Shown here: piece after piece, positions 1 through 13,374 of the stretch
Position numbering within the stretch: the stretch's first letter is position 1
Layout: every line of letters begins with the position of its first letter
Source of the DNA: Tolypeutes matacus
Lineage: Eukaryota > Chordata > Mammalia > Cingulata > Chlamyphoridae
Length of the DNA stretch: 64,000 nucleotides
NCBI GenBank assembly: GCA_026826555.1
Contig: JAKSZT010020895.1
Coordinates: 2,900,766 to 2,964,765 of the forward strand
Direction of reading: 5' to 3'
The notes under the pieces: generated by a model
The model's input: only the letters and a program-made list of their open reading frames with translations
What the model was told of the DNA's origin: nothing
Databases searched by the model: none
Translations under genes and position numbers: made by a program

Positions 1-272
1 ATGAGCCCCGGAAAGAGAGGACAGTTATCCCAACCTACAGCTGATATTGGAAGAAGATGGGATCACAGAGCCTACAGAGGAAGAGGGAGGGTGAACCCTT
101 GCAGACATTGGCAGCCATCTTGCTCCAACGTGTGGTGACAGACTTCGGTGAGGGAAGTAACTTACGCATTGTGGCCTGGTAACTGTAAGCTTCTACCCCA
201 AATAAATAAACTTCATAAAACCAAACAGATTTCTGGTACTTTGCAGCAGCACACCTTTGGCTGACTAATACA
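1..272 (+). repeat. 3' part of a MaLR/ERVL-like LTR (dispersed repeat)
   Basis: The segment ends in 'GGCTGACTAATACA' after an 'AAATAAA' signal and a 'TTCTGGTACTTTGCAGCAGC' stretch. The same ending, with the same order of motifs, recurs at 8232-8699. The TG...CA style and the 'ctaataca' end are those of mammalian MaLR/ERVL LTRs; the family name is inferred. The 5' end lies outside the window. Confidence 0.45.
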
Positions 273-2042
273 GACCCTAACTTGCATATCTGTAATAAGT
301 CCTACTTTGTCAGAGTGTATATTTCCTTAAAGGGGTCTTGGATTCTTTTGGAATATAATTTAGAGCTTTTGAACAAATATCTATATGTTATATTGATCTA
401 TATATTCTTTTCTTTTATATACTGCCTTAATCCATTCAGAATTAAATGACATATAAAAATAATTTGGCACTCTTTTTGTCAATTTTAATAATTTGTATCA
501 ACGTATAGATCATTTGCGCTATCTTGTTACGAATGTTTGACAGATTCTCCATAAAACCTCTTGAGCATACAGCTTGTGGAAGAGTATTTCCTGAAAATTC
601 TCCTTATTTCTTCTTCAGAAATAGTTCTGTAAAAGTTTCATATCGCTATAGGGGTCATTTAAATAAAAAAGGATATCAGCCATATGATTTATGTTTTCAA
701 TTTTATATGCATAGTATTATAAAAATGACTTTCCTTAACTTTTGTTATATTTCTTTTTAATTTCTAAAGTTTCAAAAGCTATTACTTATCTGTCATATCA
801 CATTTGGTGTATTGTGCTTTCTCCCTTTTTTTAAAAATAAATTCATATGGTGGTTTTTCTATTTTTTTTTCAAAACACATGTGATTTAGATTTTTCATTA
901 GCTTTACTGCTTTCTTTTGCTCTAAGCCATTAATTTCTGCTTTTATATTGAATATTGCCTTCTCTACTCTTTTTTTTTATCCTCTTTGTTGTTCCATTTC
1001 TGTTGCAATATTGGCTTTTTAGGGTGGTGTATCAGATAGATAAATGAAAGTTTGGATGGTCTTTCTCTTCTATTTATGCTGAGAGCATTTTTTTAAATAA
1101 AGTTTTGTTTGTTCTTCTTGCTATTCCTTATTGTTTCTGGAGGATATACCATGAAATTCAGATAGCATGAAACCACTAACTCAGATACCCAGAATTCCCT
1201 CTTCCTTGGTTCACTTCTCAAAGTATTGGTTGAACTGAGATCTCATCTGGAAGTTCTGTCTGGGGATGAATCTACTTCCACACTCATCCATGGTGTAGGC
1301 AGTATTCATTTCCTTGCTGCTCCATGACTGGGGTTCTTGACTTTTTGTTAGTTCACAAGTAAATTTTGATTTAATCCTTGGCTAAAAGACTCAAAAATCT
1401 TCACTCTTCATTATAAGGCTAGTGATACTAGTGAGTGACATTAAGCTTATGTCTCAATGCACCAGAATTTTTCCATGTTCTTATAACATCTATTTCCTGC
1501 TTCTTCCTTATATACCAAAAATTTTACAGGAATTATATATTTTTGAACTACATTCCTCACTCACCAAAGGAGCTAAATGTTAATTGTTGTGCTTGCACAA
1601 CTCTATGTATAGCTCTATCCTAAGACAAATTATACTGTTTCCTTGTAGGTCATCCTAATGAGGACAAAAATCATGTGCCCTGTAGAGCCTGGGTAGACCT
1701 ACAATAAAAGAATGTTGAAGAAAATGATTAAGTGATTACATATAGCCATGTAAATTTCCACAAGATCCATTAGTATATAATTAAAATACCTTTCACCCTA
1801 ACCCAGCTCCCTGAAGGGAGAACAAAATTGGATCACAGGGAGTAAAAGAATTTTAAATTTTCATTGAAACTTTGATGAAATGGTACTACTATAACCCAGC
1901 AGGGACTATTAATCATAAAGAGAAGTAGAAAAGACTGATTCATTGTGAAAAATCTCACAATGTCACAAAGTTAACTGATTGAAGAATAGCTTAAGTAAAC
2001 TTGGAGAAATGAGATAATTTTTTTTATTTAAAATTTTAAAAT
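273..2042. other. gene-free AT-rich stretch
   Basis: No gene is supported here. The T-rich part at about 330-1130 has the look of a heavily decayed antisense L1 fragment, but I cannot prove it. The short open frames (for example 524-760 and 1435-1623) show no family resemblance. Confidence 0.4.
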
Positions 2043-2525
2043 TTAGCTATTTTCCACATTTTCTGAAAAAATAAAAATCTTTTGGAGTGTATCCTTGAAG
2101 GCTTCTTTCACTTGCTGGATCCTTAGAGAATAAATGAGAGGGTTTAATGAAGGGCACTGGATATAAAGATAGCAGCTACTCCTTTGGATGAAGTCACTCT
2201 TTCCCTTGCTGATGGCTTCATGTAAATGAAGATACAGCTACAATAAGTAAGGGAGACTACAATCATGTGGGAAGAACAAGTGGAAAAAGCCTTTGTTCTT
2301 TTCTGAGTTGAAGGGATTTTAAGAATGGTCTTGAGAAAATAACTATAGGAAAGAAATCTCTTGGAGACTTGGAGAGGGTCCAGCATAGTGAGGACGAGAT
2401 GGATAGATCTCCCATGATGCTCAATACGTAGTTGACTAAGAGAAAAATAAAAATTACACTTTTCAATTGCAGGTCATTGTCAGTCCCAGCAAAATGATTT
2501 CTCTCTCTCTTAACTGGTTTTGCAT
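2043..2525 (-). pseudogene. OR6C-type olfactory receptor pseudogene with large internal deletion
   Basis: On the minus strand the start is at 2525 and the stop (TAA) at 2043-2045. The N-terminal part reads through the usual OR6C opening (an 'ILLGLT' motif, then TM1 with '[12 protein letters not shown]'). It then jumps directly to the TM6 region with '[17 protein letters not shown]', the 'YMKPSA' loop and the C-terminal tail. About 160 codons remain of the usual 312 or so: TM2 to TM5, including the MAYDRYVAIC region, are gone. There is also a frameshift between the N-terminal part and the rest, and another before the [12 protein letters not shown] region. A splice-acceptor-like 'TTTCAG' lies 16 nt upstream of the ATG (AG at 2542-2543). 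It cannot encode a seven-helix receptor. It is a relative of the intact gene at 59633-60571, on the same strand. Confidence 0.88.
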
Positions 2526-2984
2526 TTTGATTTTGAATCTTCTGAAATCGAAAATTACTTCAAAATCAGAAAATACGAGATATTGTGAAGCTTGCTGTAC
2601 ACATTGAAAAAGAACATATTCAGAAATGTAAACAAGTTTAAATAGTTTATCCTGTTTGACAAAGCAGAGGATACCTAAAATTACAGATCCCATCAATCTA
2701 GACATCTGCCAATTCATTATTCCAGTTAAGACAAAGTTATCTTTGTGAGAATACTAAATTCTTTCTTTCTTTTCCCCATTTTGGATTTCAGGAGTAATTT
2801 AAATTATTGCCAATCTTTTCTAAGTATGTGAATTCTGCTTACACCTTCTAAATAGAGAGAAATTAAGCATAACTTGAAATATATTTTCCACAAATTTTAG
2901 TAAATTAATTTTAAAAATTCTTATATCTAAACAATTTTGGCAGAGCCAATTTACAATACTTATTCAAAAATATTTATGTCATTA
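2526..2984. other. 5' flank of OR pseudogene, nothing else recognised
   Basis: Apart from the splice acceptor and the 16-nt leader belonging to the neighbouring pseudogene, no feature is recognised in this AT-rich flank. Confidence 0.4.
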
Positions 2985-3470
2985 AAAGATATTGGAGTGG
3001 ACATCACCATCCCAGTCCCTTCAGGATTGGGGGAAGAACTATGGACTAGAGTGGACTTGATGGTATTCTCTTGTTCACATATGGTGATTCTAGCAATGCA
3101 AGAAATTATAACAATGAGGTGGAGCCAGTGGCCACTTGACACTTTTGGGGTAGGGAGGGGACGAGCAGTTGAAATACAGTGGCTTCTTTAGGAGTTGGAG
3201 GTTGTCCTGAGTACTGTTGTGGCAACGGATGTAGGCCATTTTAAATCAGCACACACCACTCAGAACTGAGTGGGAGAGAGTGTGGTCTACAGTGTGAACT
3301 GTGGTCTATGGTTGGTGGCAAGGCTCCAGGATGTGTAAGTTCATTGAGGGTGGTGGGCCACACTGTGGGAGCTGTTTGTGTGGGATGTGATGGGAGGTGT
3401 GGGAGGCGGGCAACATGGGAATCCCAGTGGGTTCCGTGTAATATTTTAGGTAATCTAAGCACCTCTTAAA
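2985..3470 (+). repeat. Xenarthra-type L1 3'-end repeat, short copy
   Basis: The sequence shares motifs in order ('ccatcccagtcccttcagga', 'ctagagtggacttgatgg') with the antisense copy at 5030-5330 and the longer copy at 9040-10650. I infer that the family is an L1 3'-UTR type; it is repeated at least six times in this window. Confidence 0.55.
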
Positions 3471-3545
3471 ATATATGTATATATATGTATATAAACAACA
3501 TTTTTGTAAGCAAATACACATATATGCATATATATTTATATATCA
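3471..3545. repeat. TATG/TA-rich simple repeat
   Basis: Irregular runs of 'atatatgtat' and 'catatatgca' type. This is low-complexity sequence just after the repeat copy. Confidence 0.7.
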
Positions 3546-4440
3546 TTTTGCAAATGTTTGTATGTATTGTGAGAATTTTGATTTTTACCCATAATAATAA
3601 TAAAAAAAAAAGATATTGGTGAATCTATGGAAAACAGAAATATTAAGAGTTACATTTTTCTCTAACTAAACAATGTTCTCCATTAATCATTTTATCCCCA
3701 TATAGTACCTCACTGTTCTTTTATATTATTTCCTAGAATTATTAATTTTCTTTGGTTCTAAATACATTGTTCTTCTCATTATCAGTTCCATTTAAATTCA
3801 CCATTTGGAAATCTCTTCAAAATACAGCTAATATTTGTCCCAAGCCTCAATTAATCAAGGGCAGAAATGTAGCTCTAAGAAAATTAAATGAAATAATTAT
3901 TTTCCAATTTGATCTTACACTTGGATTCATATTTTTTTTAAATTTTAAGTATTACTTCTTTGTGCTTTTAAAGACCACATTAAATAATTGCCTTAATGTC
4001 ATTGTCAGGGTAATTTTGAAAACTAGGAGTAAGACATTTAATGAAATCCTTTTGTTATTCAACAAGTCATACAGATATCATATTGAATAGTCATTTATGA
4101 TCCTAATTTTATTATTTTGGCATTCAAATTCATTGTTCTTAAATCTATAAATAAAACTTCTTCTTTGCAGATGACCTGCCTCCCCTTTTATTTTTATTTT
4201 TGCCATATTGCTGATTGGATACTTTAAGTTTATTAGACTATTCCCTTTTATATAGGACTGTGGTGAAAGAGTGCTATGCATGTGAATAAACATTTCAAAG
4301 TGATATTCAGGCATTCATGATTGAAAACTAATTTTAAGTTCTCATGATTTTTATTTTTAATTTTTTTTCAATTTTAGAAAATAGCTTTTATTTATTTCTC
4401 TTTTTAAAATTTTTCTTTTTCTTTTCTTTTATTGTTATTT
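3546..4440. other. gene-free stretch
   Basis: AT-rich sequence with no recognised gene or repeat. The 112-codon open frame at 3752-4090 has no family resemblance and looks like chance. Confidence 0.4.
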
Positions 4441-5330
4441 TTTAAAGAAACTTTAGATTACATAAATGTTACATCTAAAATATAGGGGATTCCCATATAC
4501 TTCACAACCCCTCCCACACACACACACACACACTTTTCCACATTAACAACATCTTTCATTAGTGTGGTGCATTTGTTAAAATTGATGAGCTCACATTGAA
4601 ACATTGCTACTAACCATGGTTTATTGTTTACATTATGGTTTATACTTTGCACCGCACCATTGTTAGGTTTTGACAAAATGTATAATGGCCTGTATCCATT
4701 ATTGCAATGTCATGCAGAACACTTCCAATGTTCCCAGAATGTCTTTTTTAAATTTTATTTTTTTAAAAGATACTTAGACTAAATAAATGTTGTATAAAAA
4801 TACAGTGGATTCCCCAATGCCCTGCTCTTTACAGCTCCCACATTTCCCTACATTAACAACATCCTTCATTAGTGTGGTACATTCATTACAATTGATGAAC
4901 ACATTTTGGAGCATTGCCACTAAGCCTGGATTAAAGTTTACATTGCAGTTTACACTCTCTCCAGCACAATTATAGTAAGATTATAGTAAGATATATAATG
5001 GCCTGTATCTGTCATTGCAGTGTTATTCAGGTCAATTCCCAAGTCCCCAAAATACCCCCATATTACACATACTTTTCCCTCTCCCAGCCCTCAGAACCTC
5101 CAGTGGCGACTGCCTCCACATCATTGATATAGGTTCTTCCATTGCTAGAATCACAATAAGTCTATAGTAGAATACCATTAAGTCTACTTTAGTCCATAGT
5201 TCATTCCCAAATCCTGGGGATCCTGGGATGGTATTGCCCACTCCACCTCCAAGTGAGAGGAGACTTTGATACCATAGGGCAGATGGATGGGACTATCTTG
5301 CTTTCAGTTGTAGACTATCTCGGTTCCTTG
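4441..5330 (-). repeat. two tandem antisense copies of the Xenarthra-type L1 3'-end repeat
   Basis: Two successive copies begin near 4441 and 4765 with a 'gattcccatatac' or similar string and run through 'cattagtgtggt' and 'ggcctgtatc'. They are reverse complements of the 3' part of the plus-strand copy at 9040-10650. A (CA)n tract lies at about 4513-4532. The second copy extends to about 5330. Confidence 0.6.
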
Positions 5331-6130
5331 AGATTGTCATTTTCCTTCATCATCTCTTTGTTATTTGTCCCTAGTGAGTCCAATAAACTAGAGAGTAAAT
5401 GTTGTAGTGTCCACAATAACTGAAAGAATTTCAAATTCCCATCCTGGGGAACTCTGCCACATTCTCTATTAGAACAACAAGAATCCCCCAAGTACAGGGG
5501 AAATGACTAGTGAAGGAGGCTGGTCCATTGATGGGCCCTTGATATTGATGAATGTATTTATGAAATGTTACTTTAGAATTTGAAACTTAGCCTAGTATTA
5601 TAGGATCCTAAGAGTTACCTCCTGAGAGCCTACTTGTTGCTTAAATGTGGCCTCTCTCTAAGGCAAACTCAGCATATAAATGCATTACTTTCCTCCCAGC
5701 ATAAGACATGACTCCTGGGGATGAGCCTCCCTGGCACCAAGAGATCACTACCAAACACCAACTAGCAATGCAACTGGAAAAAGTCCTTGACTGAAAGGGG
5801 GAAAAGGTAAAGAGAAATGAGTTTATATGGTTATGAGACTTCAAAATGAGTCAGGAGGTCATTCCAGAGGTTATGTTTATGCACACTTCAGCAGGATCTC
5901 ATTTACTGTCAAAGTAAATACCACCTCAAATAGCAGAGCTCCTGAGGGCTCCGGAGACATCCAGACACTATAGTCAGGGCAGATAGCTCAGGACTTTGGT
6001 GCCTTATTTTGGAATTTATATTCCCCAGTGTGACAGAGATGGACTCAGTTGTGGTTTCCCTAATTAGACATGGCTCTTCTGGCCCTTCTATTTGAATCTA
6101 TAATTATTACTAGAGTTGACAGGTTTATGG
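5331..6130 (+). repeat. Xenarthra-type L1 3'-end repeat, plus orientation
   Basis: It matches 9210-9930 in the same orientation over most of its length: 'gaaacttagcctagtattat', 'gacatgactcctgg', 'gaggtcattccagaggttat', 'cagcaggatctcatt' occur in the same order. It abuts the antisense copy at 4441-5330, so an orientation switch occurs near 5330. Confidence 0.65.
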
Positions 6131-7690
6131 CCAAGATTCTTAAATCTTTGGTATGTCCATCTTCCATATGATTTTTAAATGTAGGATATCTATTAAAAAC
6201 TTACTTTATTCATTTTTAATTGTTCCACTAAGTTTTCAATTTATGTGTTTCATTTGAATAATAATTTATTTCACTCCTACAAGGAAGAATTTTATTATTT
6301 TTTTCTGACTTTTTGTTTTTCACTCTTTAGTTAATGTACCCAAAACATCTATTTTCTTTTAAGATTTTGGTTTTGATTTTGAATGATAATTATTTAACAA
6401 AATCTAAGGTGCTTCTACATTCAGGAGTTTTTTGACAAAATTTTATGGGTAATAAAAACTCATAGATGTTCTCTATGTTTGAAATGTTCATTAGGGTAAA
6501 TCTTAATATCAGATGTAAGAGATAAGTTGCAATTTTAGTTCTATTCCTTGACTACATAAACATTTATTTACCAAATATTGGTAGTTGCACTATTACCTAT
6601 TCATGCCCCAATATTACTCTTCTCCCAATAGGAAACAAACTATCCGGAAGTCAAACATTTTTTACTAATTTCATTTTATCAGATAAAAAGTCTAGCTGAT
6701 GCTTTCTGAATCTTCAGAATATATGGTTACAATATTTACTCTTGAAAATTTCCTGAAGTTGTATAGTTTCACATAGTTAAACAATGTTTTCAGGATATGC
6801 TTTATACTCATTCTTGTATAATAAGGAAGTGAGTACTCCATCTCTTCTAAGATAGAAAATATATGACAACTTAGATGTTAATGGCAATTACCTAACTTGT
6901 ACTTGGAGAACTGCCATCATTATTATCTAGATATCTATAACCAACAAGTAACTTATCAAATGCATGGTATATTGATATCTTTTTTCTTTTAATAGCATTT
7001 TGTTGAAACAAAATTAAATAAAAAAGGATGAATATTATCACTTTAATAATATTGTACATTATTTAATTATTTGCAAAATTTAATTTAAAAACTTTTCTTG
7101 AGAATGACAAAGGAGAGAGGCTATCTGGAAATTAAATGCTACTGTTAATATTTCCCATTTTCACTCAAAATAAATAAAATCACAGGTCCCAGATATTACA
7201 GATAATTCAATTAAAATCCTTTTAATGTCACAAAAGATTTTTCTCGTGTTCTTATCATTAGAAAGTAAACCTAGAAAAATATCCTCATTCAAAAAAATAA
7301 ATAAATAAAATAAAATTATTCCCTAAGAGAATATTTTGGAAAGCTCTCAGATGAATAGAACCCAGATTTTGTAACAAAGAATTACTGTATACAATAATAA
7401 AAGCTACAGTTTTATTATTTTGCTCCTAAGACACTCTAGAGTATTACATTTTAAAAAACAGAGAAAGAAAATGAATCTCCTCTTGTTGTTTTGGGCATTC
7501 AATTATGTACAAAAAGAAGGGAGGGGCACTGTGAATTTTGTTAAATAAAAAACAAAAGAGACATTCTCTCAAAAGGGAAACAAATATTATTTAAAAAACT
7601 CTATGTGGGATGCCAATAAGAAAATCAGATAGTCTACTAATCTCACAATATATGAGCAATATGAAACAGGGAATCAGGGGTGGGGGGTGG
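6131..7690. other. gene-free AT-rich stretch
   Basis: No gene, RNA or recognisable repeat is seen. The sequence is strongly AT-rich throughout. Confidence 0.4.
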
Positions 7691-8231
7691 GGATATGTGG
7701 AATAGAATGCACCTGGGGCATGCTTCTATGGAATTTGAAAGTGTTCAACTTGTCATAGTGTGTTATCTAAGTGGGTGGAGACCTACACCATAAACAAGAA
7801 AATATTAAACTCCCATCCTGGGGAGTCCTGCTATGTTCTCAATTAGAGGAGCAAGAATCTTTCAAGAAAATAGGCAGTGACTAATAAAATTTTAAAAAGA
7901 CCAATATGTTAAGCCCTCAATATTTTGTATGTAATTATGAACGTTATTCTTCAAAATTTGAAACTAAGTGGTTACCATATGTTCAAAGGGGAGGGGAACA
8001 GAAGAATAAAATAGATGGAACATAGGACATTTTGAGGGCATTGGAATTATTCTGCATGATCTCGCAGTGATGGATACAGGCCATTTTAAATTTTGTCAAA
8101 ACTTATAAAAATGTAAAGTGCAAAATATATACCTTAATGTAAATCATTGACCATGGTTAGTAGGAATGCTTCAATATTTGTACATCAATTGTAACAAACG
8201 TACCATACACATGTAAAATGTTATTAATAAG
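7691..8231 (+). repeat. internally deleted copy of the Xenarthra-type L1 3'-end repeat
   Basis: It starts like 9120-9390 ('gtgggtggagacc', 'tcctgctatgttctc') and then jumps near 7972 to the sequence equivalent to 10310-10560 ('acattttgagggca', 'catcaattgtaacaaa'). It therefore lacks about 0.9 kb found in the longer copy. Confidence 0.6.
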
Positions 8232-8699
8232 TGTAACCATTGGGGAATTTGATGTAATTATGAATTCCAAAAATATAATTGGATCATGCTTGTAAACGGA
8301 TCTGTGAATCTGGGCAGATTAAGTTAGGATTAGGGCATTGAGCCCCACCCCTTGGTGGGTGGGGAATTGAATATTAAAGGCAAGGCAAAGGACAGTTGAG
8401 GTAGCCTTTTGAGAAGCAGTTTTGATATTGGAAAGAAGGCCCCAGGAGAAGAGAAGCAAACCGTTTGCCTGATCGTCTACAGCTGACCTTGTGGAGGAAA
8501 CAGGAGCNNNNNNNNNNTGAACCCTGGTAAACTCTGGCAACTGTCTTGCCCTAACACGTGGCAAAGGACTGTGGTGAGAGAAAAAACCTAACGCTTTATG
8601 GCCTGATATCTGTGGACTTCTACCTTGAATAAATACCCTTTATAAAGACCAACCCATTTTTGGTATTTTACATTAGCACCCCTTTGGCTGACTAATACA
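8232..8699 (+). repeat. MaLR/ERVL-like solo LTR
   Basis: It starts near a TG at 8232 and ends in CA at 8699 ('GGCTGACTAATACA'). It carries an 'ataaata' signal near the end and a 5' motif 'tgaattccaaaaatata' that resembles the element at 28522. A 10-base assembly gap interrupts it. The 5' boundary is approximate. Confidence 0.5.
8508..8517. other. assembly gap (10 N)
   Basis: Ten consecutive N bases inside the LTR. The true length of the missing sequence is unknown. Confidence 0.99.
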
Positions 8700-8800
8700 A
8701 TAGGTGAGAATGGAAAAGGGGGAGGGGGTTGGTATATGGGAATCGCCTGCATTTTCTATGTGACTTTTATGTAACCTAAAAGTTGTTTGTAGATAAAACA

Positions 8801-8801
8801 A

Positions 8802-8837
<36 letters not shown>
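8801..8837. repeat. (AAT)n microsatellite
   Basis: About twelve AAT units in a row, directly after a repeat tail. Confidence 0.95.
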
Positions 8838-8838
<1 letters not shown>

Positions 8839-9039
8839 GAGACACTTGGGGAACATATGTAAGAAATAGTTAATGTACATAAAAGATAACAGATCTTATG
8901 GTGATAAAAGACACATTAAAAAAATTGTGTATTACTTTTTAAAAAAATTTTTACTTTTATTTTTATTTTTGCATTTTGTCATTTTTTAGTTTACTTTTCT
9001 TTTATTATTTTTTATTTGTTTATGTTTTGGCTTTGTTTT

Positions 9040-10650
9040 GGGGAGGTTTTCAGTAGCAGTAGGGTCTCCCCTGTGGCAGGGGAGGATCACCGGTGCAGAG
9101 TGCAGTGATGCGGGGATATGTGGGGAGGGGTGCACCTGCGACATGCCTCTTTGGCATATGATTATGTACAAGTGATCATGGGGCATTGTCTTAGTGGGTG
9201 GAGACCCATACAATAACCAAAAGAATATTGAATTCCTTTCTTGGGAAGTCCTGCTACATTCACTAATAGGGTGGCAAGAATCCCTGAATACATGGGCAGT
9301 GCCTAGCAAAGGAAGGCAGACTATTACACCAGCCCCTAATATTGATGGTTGTGCTTATGAACTTTGTTATTGTGAAATTGAAACTTAGCCTAGTATTATA
9401 TATTGCCCAAGAGTTACCTTCTGAAAACCTCCTTGTTTCTCAAATGTGCCTCTTTCTAAACCAAACACAGCATATAAACACACTACTTTCCCTCCAGCAT
9501 GGGACATGACTCCTGGATATAAACTTCCCTGATACCAAGGGATTATTACCAAGTGCCAACTAGCAATGCATTTGGAAAAATTTCTTGACCAAAAGGAAGA
9601 TATTTTAAATACAAATGATTTTTTAATGACTAAGAGATTTCAAAATGAGTGGGGAGGTCATTCCAGAGGTTATGATTATTCACGACTCAGCAGGATCTCA
9701 TTGACTACCACAGTAAACAGTGTCTCAAATAGCGGGATTCCTGAGGTCTCTAGAGACATCTTGACACTATAAGCAGGGCACACAATCTCAAGAATTTGGC
9801 ACCCTGTCAGTGGGTCTTATTTTGGAATATATACTCTCCAATGTAACAGAGTTAGACACATTTATAACTTCCCTACACATGATTCTAATTCTCCTTTTAT
9901 ATGAACCTATAATTAGCAGTATATTCATTAAAAATATGTCCCATAGACTTAAATCTTTGGGCTGTTCAAGTGTCTTTTGAGCCTTGAATCTCAGCAGAGT
10001 TGCAACACCTGCTCTCCTGTTCATTGGACTTGCCCAGGACAAGTAACAAAAGGAGGATGATGGACAACATCCATCCCAAAAAAAAGAGAGTGTCTACAAC
10101 TGCAAGCAAGACAGTTTCATCCATCTACCTCATTGGATCTAAGCCCCTCTCAATCATAAACAGAGTGAGTACCACCATCCCCAAATCCTCAGGATTGAGG
10201 AATTAACAGACATAAGAGGTGAATGAATCTATAGAGTAAAATGGACTTATTAGTATCCTAGCTATGGAAGACATGTATCATTGATATAAAGGCATGGCCA
10301 TCAAAGGGTCTGAGGTGAGGGAGAGGGAAGAATAGGTATAACATGGGACATTTTGGGGACTTTGGAATTGTTCTGCCTGATATTGCAATGACAGATACAG
10401 ACCATGATACATTTTGTCAAAACCTATAAAATTGTACGGTGCAAAATGTAAAGTGTAAAGTAAACTATAGTCAATGATTAGTAGCAATGCTACAATTTGT
10501 GTTCATCAATTGTAACATGTAGTACAGTAAGAAAGATGTTAAAGGGGGAACATGTGGAAGAAAGAGGGGGTGGGGTGGGGTATACGGGAATTCCCTATAT
10601 TTTTTGATATTAACATTTATGTAATCCAAAGCATCTTTAAAAATAGAAAC
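9040..10650 (+). repeat. longest copy of the Xenarthra-type L1 3'-end repeat
   Basis: This copy contains in order all blocks seen separately elsewhere: the 'gtgggtggagaccc' block, the 'gacatgactcctgg' block, the 'ggtcattccagaggttatga' block, the 'gtcaaaacctataaaa' block, and an end 'gggaattccctatatttt'. The last blocks resemble the L1 3' ends at 54319-54660 and 57421-57900, so an L1 3'-UTR origin is likely. Confidence 0.6.
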
Positions 10651-12780
10651 ATATAATAAAAAATTACCCTAAACAGGAATATTTCACTTTCTTCCATTAG
10701 GCATTATAATAGGATTCCATTAACTTGATTGTTTCTTACCCACAAAACTGGGAGGAAGTAATTAAAGTTTTCTTGTTTATTTTTATTTCAAAATAATTTT
10801 AACTAAAATAAAAGTTACACATACTGAGCAAGGGACATTTTTTCTTGAACCATAAAATGACCAGTCTCTGTAGTAGTGTGTAATGTGTATAACAAACAGA
10901 ATATTGACAACATAACCACAATGCAACCATCAATATAAAGACCTAAACATATATTACTTATGACTAATTCTCCAATCTTATCAAATTTTACCAGTTATCT
11001 CAAAATTGTCCTTTATAATAAAAAGGATACTGTTTAAAACTGCATGTTTCGTTCAATTGGCATGACTTTTGTTTACTTTAGTTTGAAACAATTAGTCGTT
11101 CCTTAATTTTCATGAATGTTGGGAATTCGTTTCCAGTGAATATAAATATCCATCAATTTGTGATGGTTTGGCATTTCTGTTTGAATTTATTCACTTTTGT
11201 CTGGAAGATCATAAAAGTTATGCAGCTTTCTCATTGAGTCTTAACAGGTATCACACTATTTTCTTGTTGTTGTTAATGATGATGTTTTCCTTGATATGTT
11301 AAATCATGTGGTGATTAATTCGCTGCTCAATCATAAATCTACCCCTTTATCTTCACAATTAGCAAATATTTTCTAGTTAGGTAGTTTGAATATGGTGTAA
11401 ATATTTCCACCATTATTGAGCTTCAACTTTTTCATTAAATACATCATATCATTTTGAACTCATGTTTCTCAATTTTACTCATTACTGACATTATTTATTT
11501 TGATGCTCAAATTGCCCCAGAGTTGGACAATGTAGATTCCTTCAAGATTCTTCCTATGTCTTTTTGAAATGCTCCTATCAATTTTTGAGGCCTTCTTTAC
11601 TTCCTCACGCCACAAAGTGTCCAGGCTCATGTTGTACTTTTTCTTCAACAACTTCAAAATTGATCATTTGTGCATGGAATCTTGGTTCTTGATAGTGGAG
11701 AATGGTTTATCAGAAGCAAAATCTGGATGTTATATGTGCTCGTGTGCTCATTTTTAATGGGATCATTATTTTCAGGTCCTGACAGTGGATTGAGTTATGT
11801 ACACACACACATATGCACACACACATTTTCATTTTATTTATATTATATGTATGTGGCATAAGATGATCGTATTTCCTCTAGGATTATTGAAGTTTTAGTT
11901 CTTCCATGCCCCAAAGTCTCTTAAGATCATCTCATTGTATACTCGTGTATTGAGAAGAGTTGAAGATGAACCTGTGAATCAGCCTACCACAGGTTCTCCA
12001 CTCAGAGCTAAAGATGTTCACCAAGTCTCCTGTGATGGGCCCTAGGCTACAATGCCTGTGTCTCTGGCTGCATGAAGCAGCTGAAAACATTAATCTCTTC
12101 CTCCATTTCTCAGACATTGTTTCTGATTAAGCAATTCCCAAAGGAAAAATGGGTTCCAAGTGCCAAACTAACTTCCCTATATGTCTATTCTTCCCTGTTT
12201 CTTGTTTTGGTAATTATTCCTAAATTGTTATTTCTACAATTAAAATCAAGTACATATTTTTCATATTTCTCATCTCATCCATCTGATTTTCATGTGAGGT
12301 TGTTACAGATTTAAGTTCTCTGAAATGACTTTCTTCTTAATAATATTAATTGCATTTTCCAAATAAGGAATGAAATTGAATCTCATTTTTAGGCGTTTCC
12401 TTGCATTGTGAAATCAGCCCAATTTAAGTAGGTTATTTATCCTTTCCTTATGGTTTCACAGGAGAGTTTTGCCTAAAGTACATGCTAATATTTCTGCATG
12501 CAAATAATGTCTTTTAATTTTTGGCTTATAATTTTCCTTATTCAATGATGTTTTGAAGTACTGATTCATTTAGCTATTTTTTTGTACTAAAATGCCTTTA
12601 AACCCCAATTCTTAAATAATGAGTTTGCTTCATATTCAAGTCTAAGTTAGCAATAATTTTCTCAATATTTTAAGGATATCATTTAATTATTTTTGTCTTA
12701 CAACATTGCTTTTGAAAATTCATTTCCTTGATGTTTGTAGAATATTTAATAAGGTCAAATGTAAATATGTAGTAATGGTT
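10651..12780. other. gene-free stretch
   Basis: AT-rich sequence with a short CA repeat at about 11800-11826. None of the small open frames here resembles a known protein. Confidence 0.4.
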
Positions 12781-13160
12781 GGGCATGATGGTATCACATT
12801 ATGATGAATGTAACAAACACTGTTGATTTATGGATGTGATTATGCCTGAAACATGAAGTCTAGGGAGATTAATGTTTATTAGGATGGCTGGAGGATAATA
12901 TTGGGAATGTATCACAATGACTTTGGCAGTAGATGGAGATTATGGCTAATAATACAAATAGAGTATACTCTCCTGTAGAATGTTAAGAATGTGGCGATAT
13001 TTGAGAAAAATGGAACTGATGTAATTTATGGACTATAGTTAACATTGTAGTGTTTTTGTAGCAAAGGCAAAATTGGTACTATATTAATGCTAATGGTCAA
13101 AACTAAGAGAATATGGTGTTTGGTTTTGTGAAATATGAATATGATCAATTATTTTTATCT
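12781..13160 (+). repeat. diverged L1 3'-end-like repeat
   Basis: It contains 'atttatggactatagttaa', which recurs in the L1 3'-UTR copies, and a following 'ggtactatattaatgc'. It is too diverged for firm assignment. Confidence 0.35.
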
Positions 13161-13374
13161 CTTCCTTTTTTTTTATCATTAAAAGGAGCTCTTGACTATG
13201 TCATTTAATTAATCAGTGTTCATCTGTGTATCTTCCTAAAAACACATCTCCTTTTGTAATTAATCTATCTTGACCTTCAGTCTGTCCTTAGAGTTTTCTA
13301 TTGGTCTTTGCAGTTTTAGCAGTTTCCTAAGATATGTTATAAAGTTTTTGAAAAAACATCAGCAAATTTCAAAA

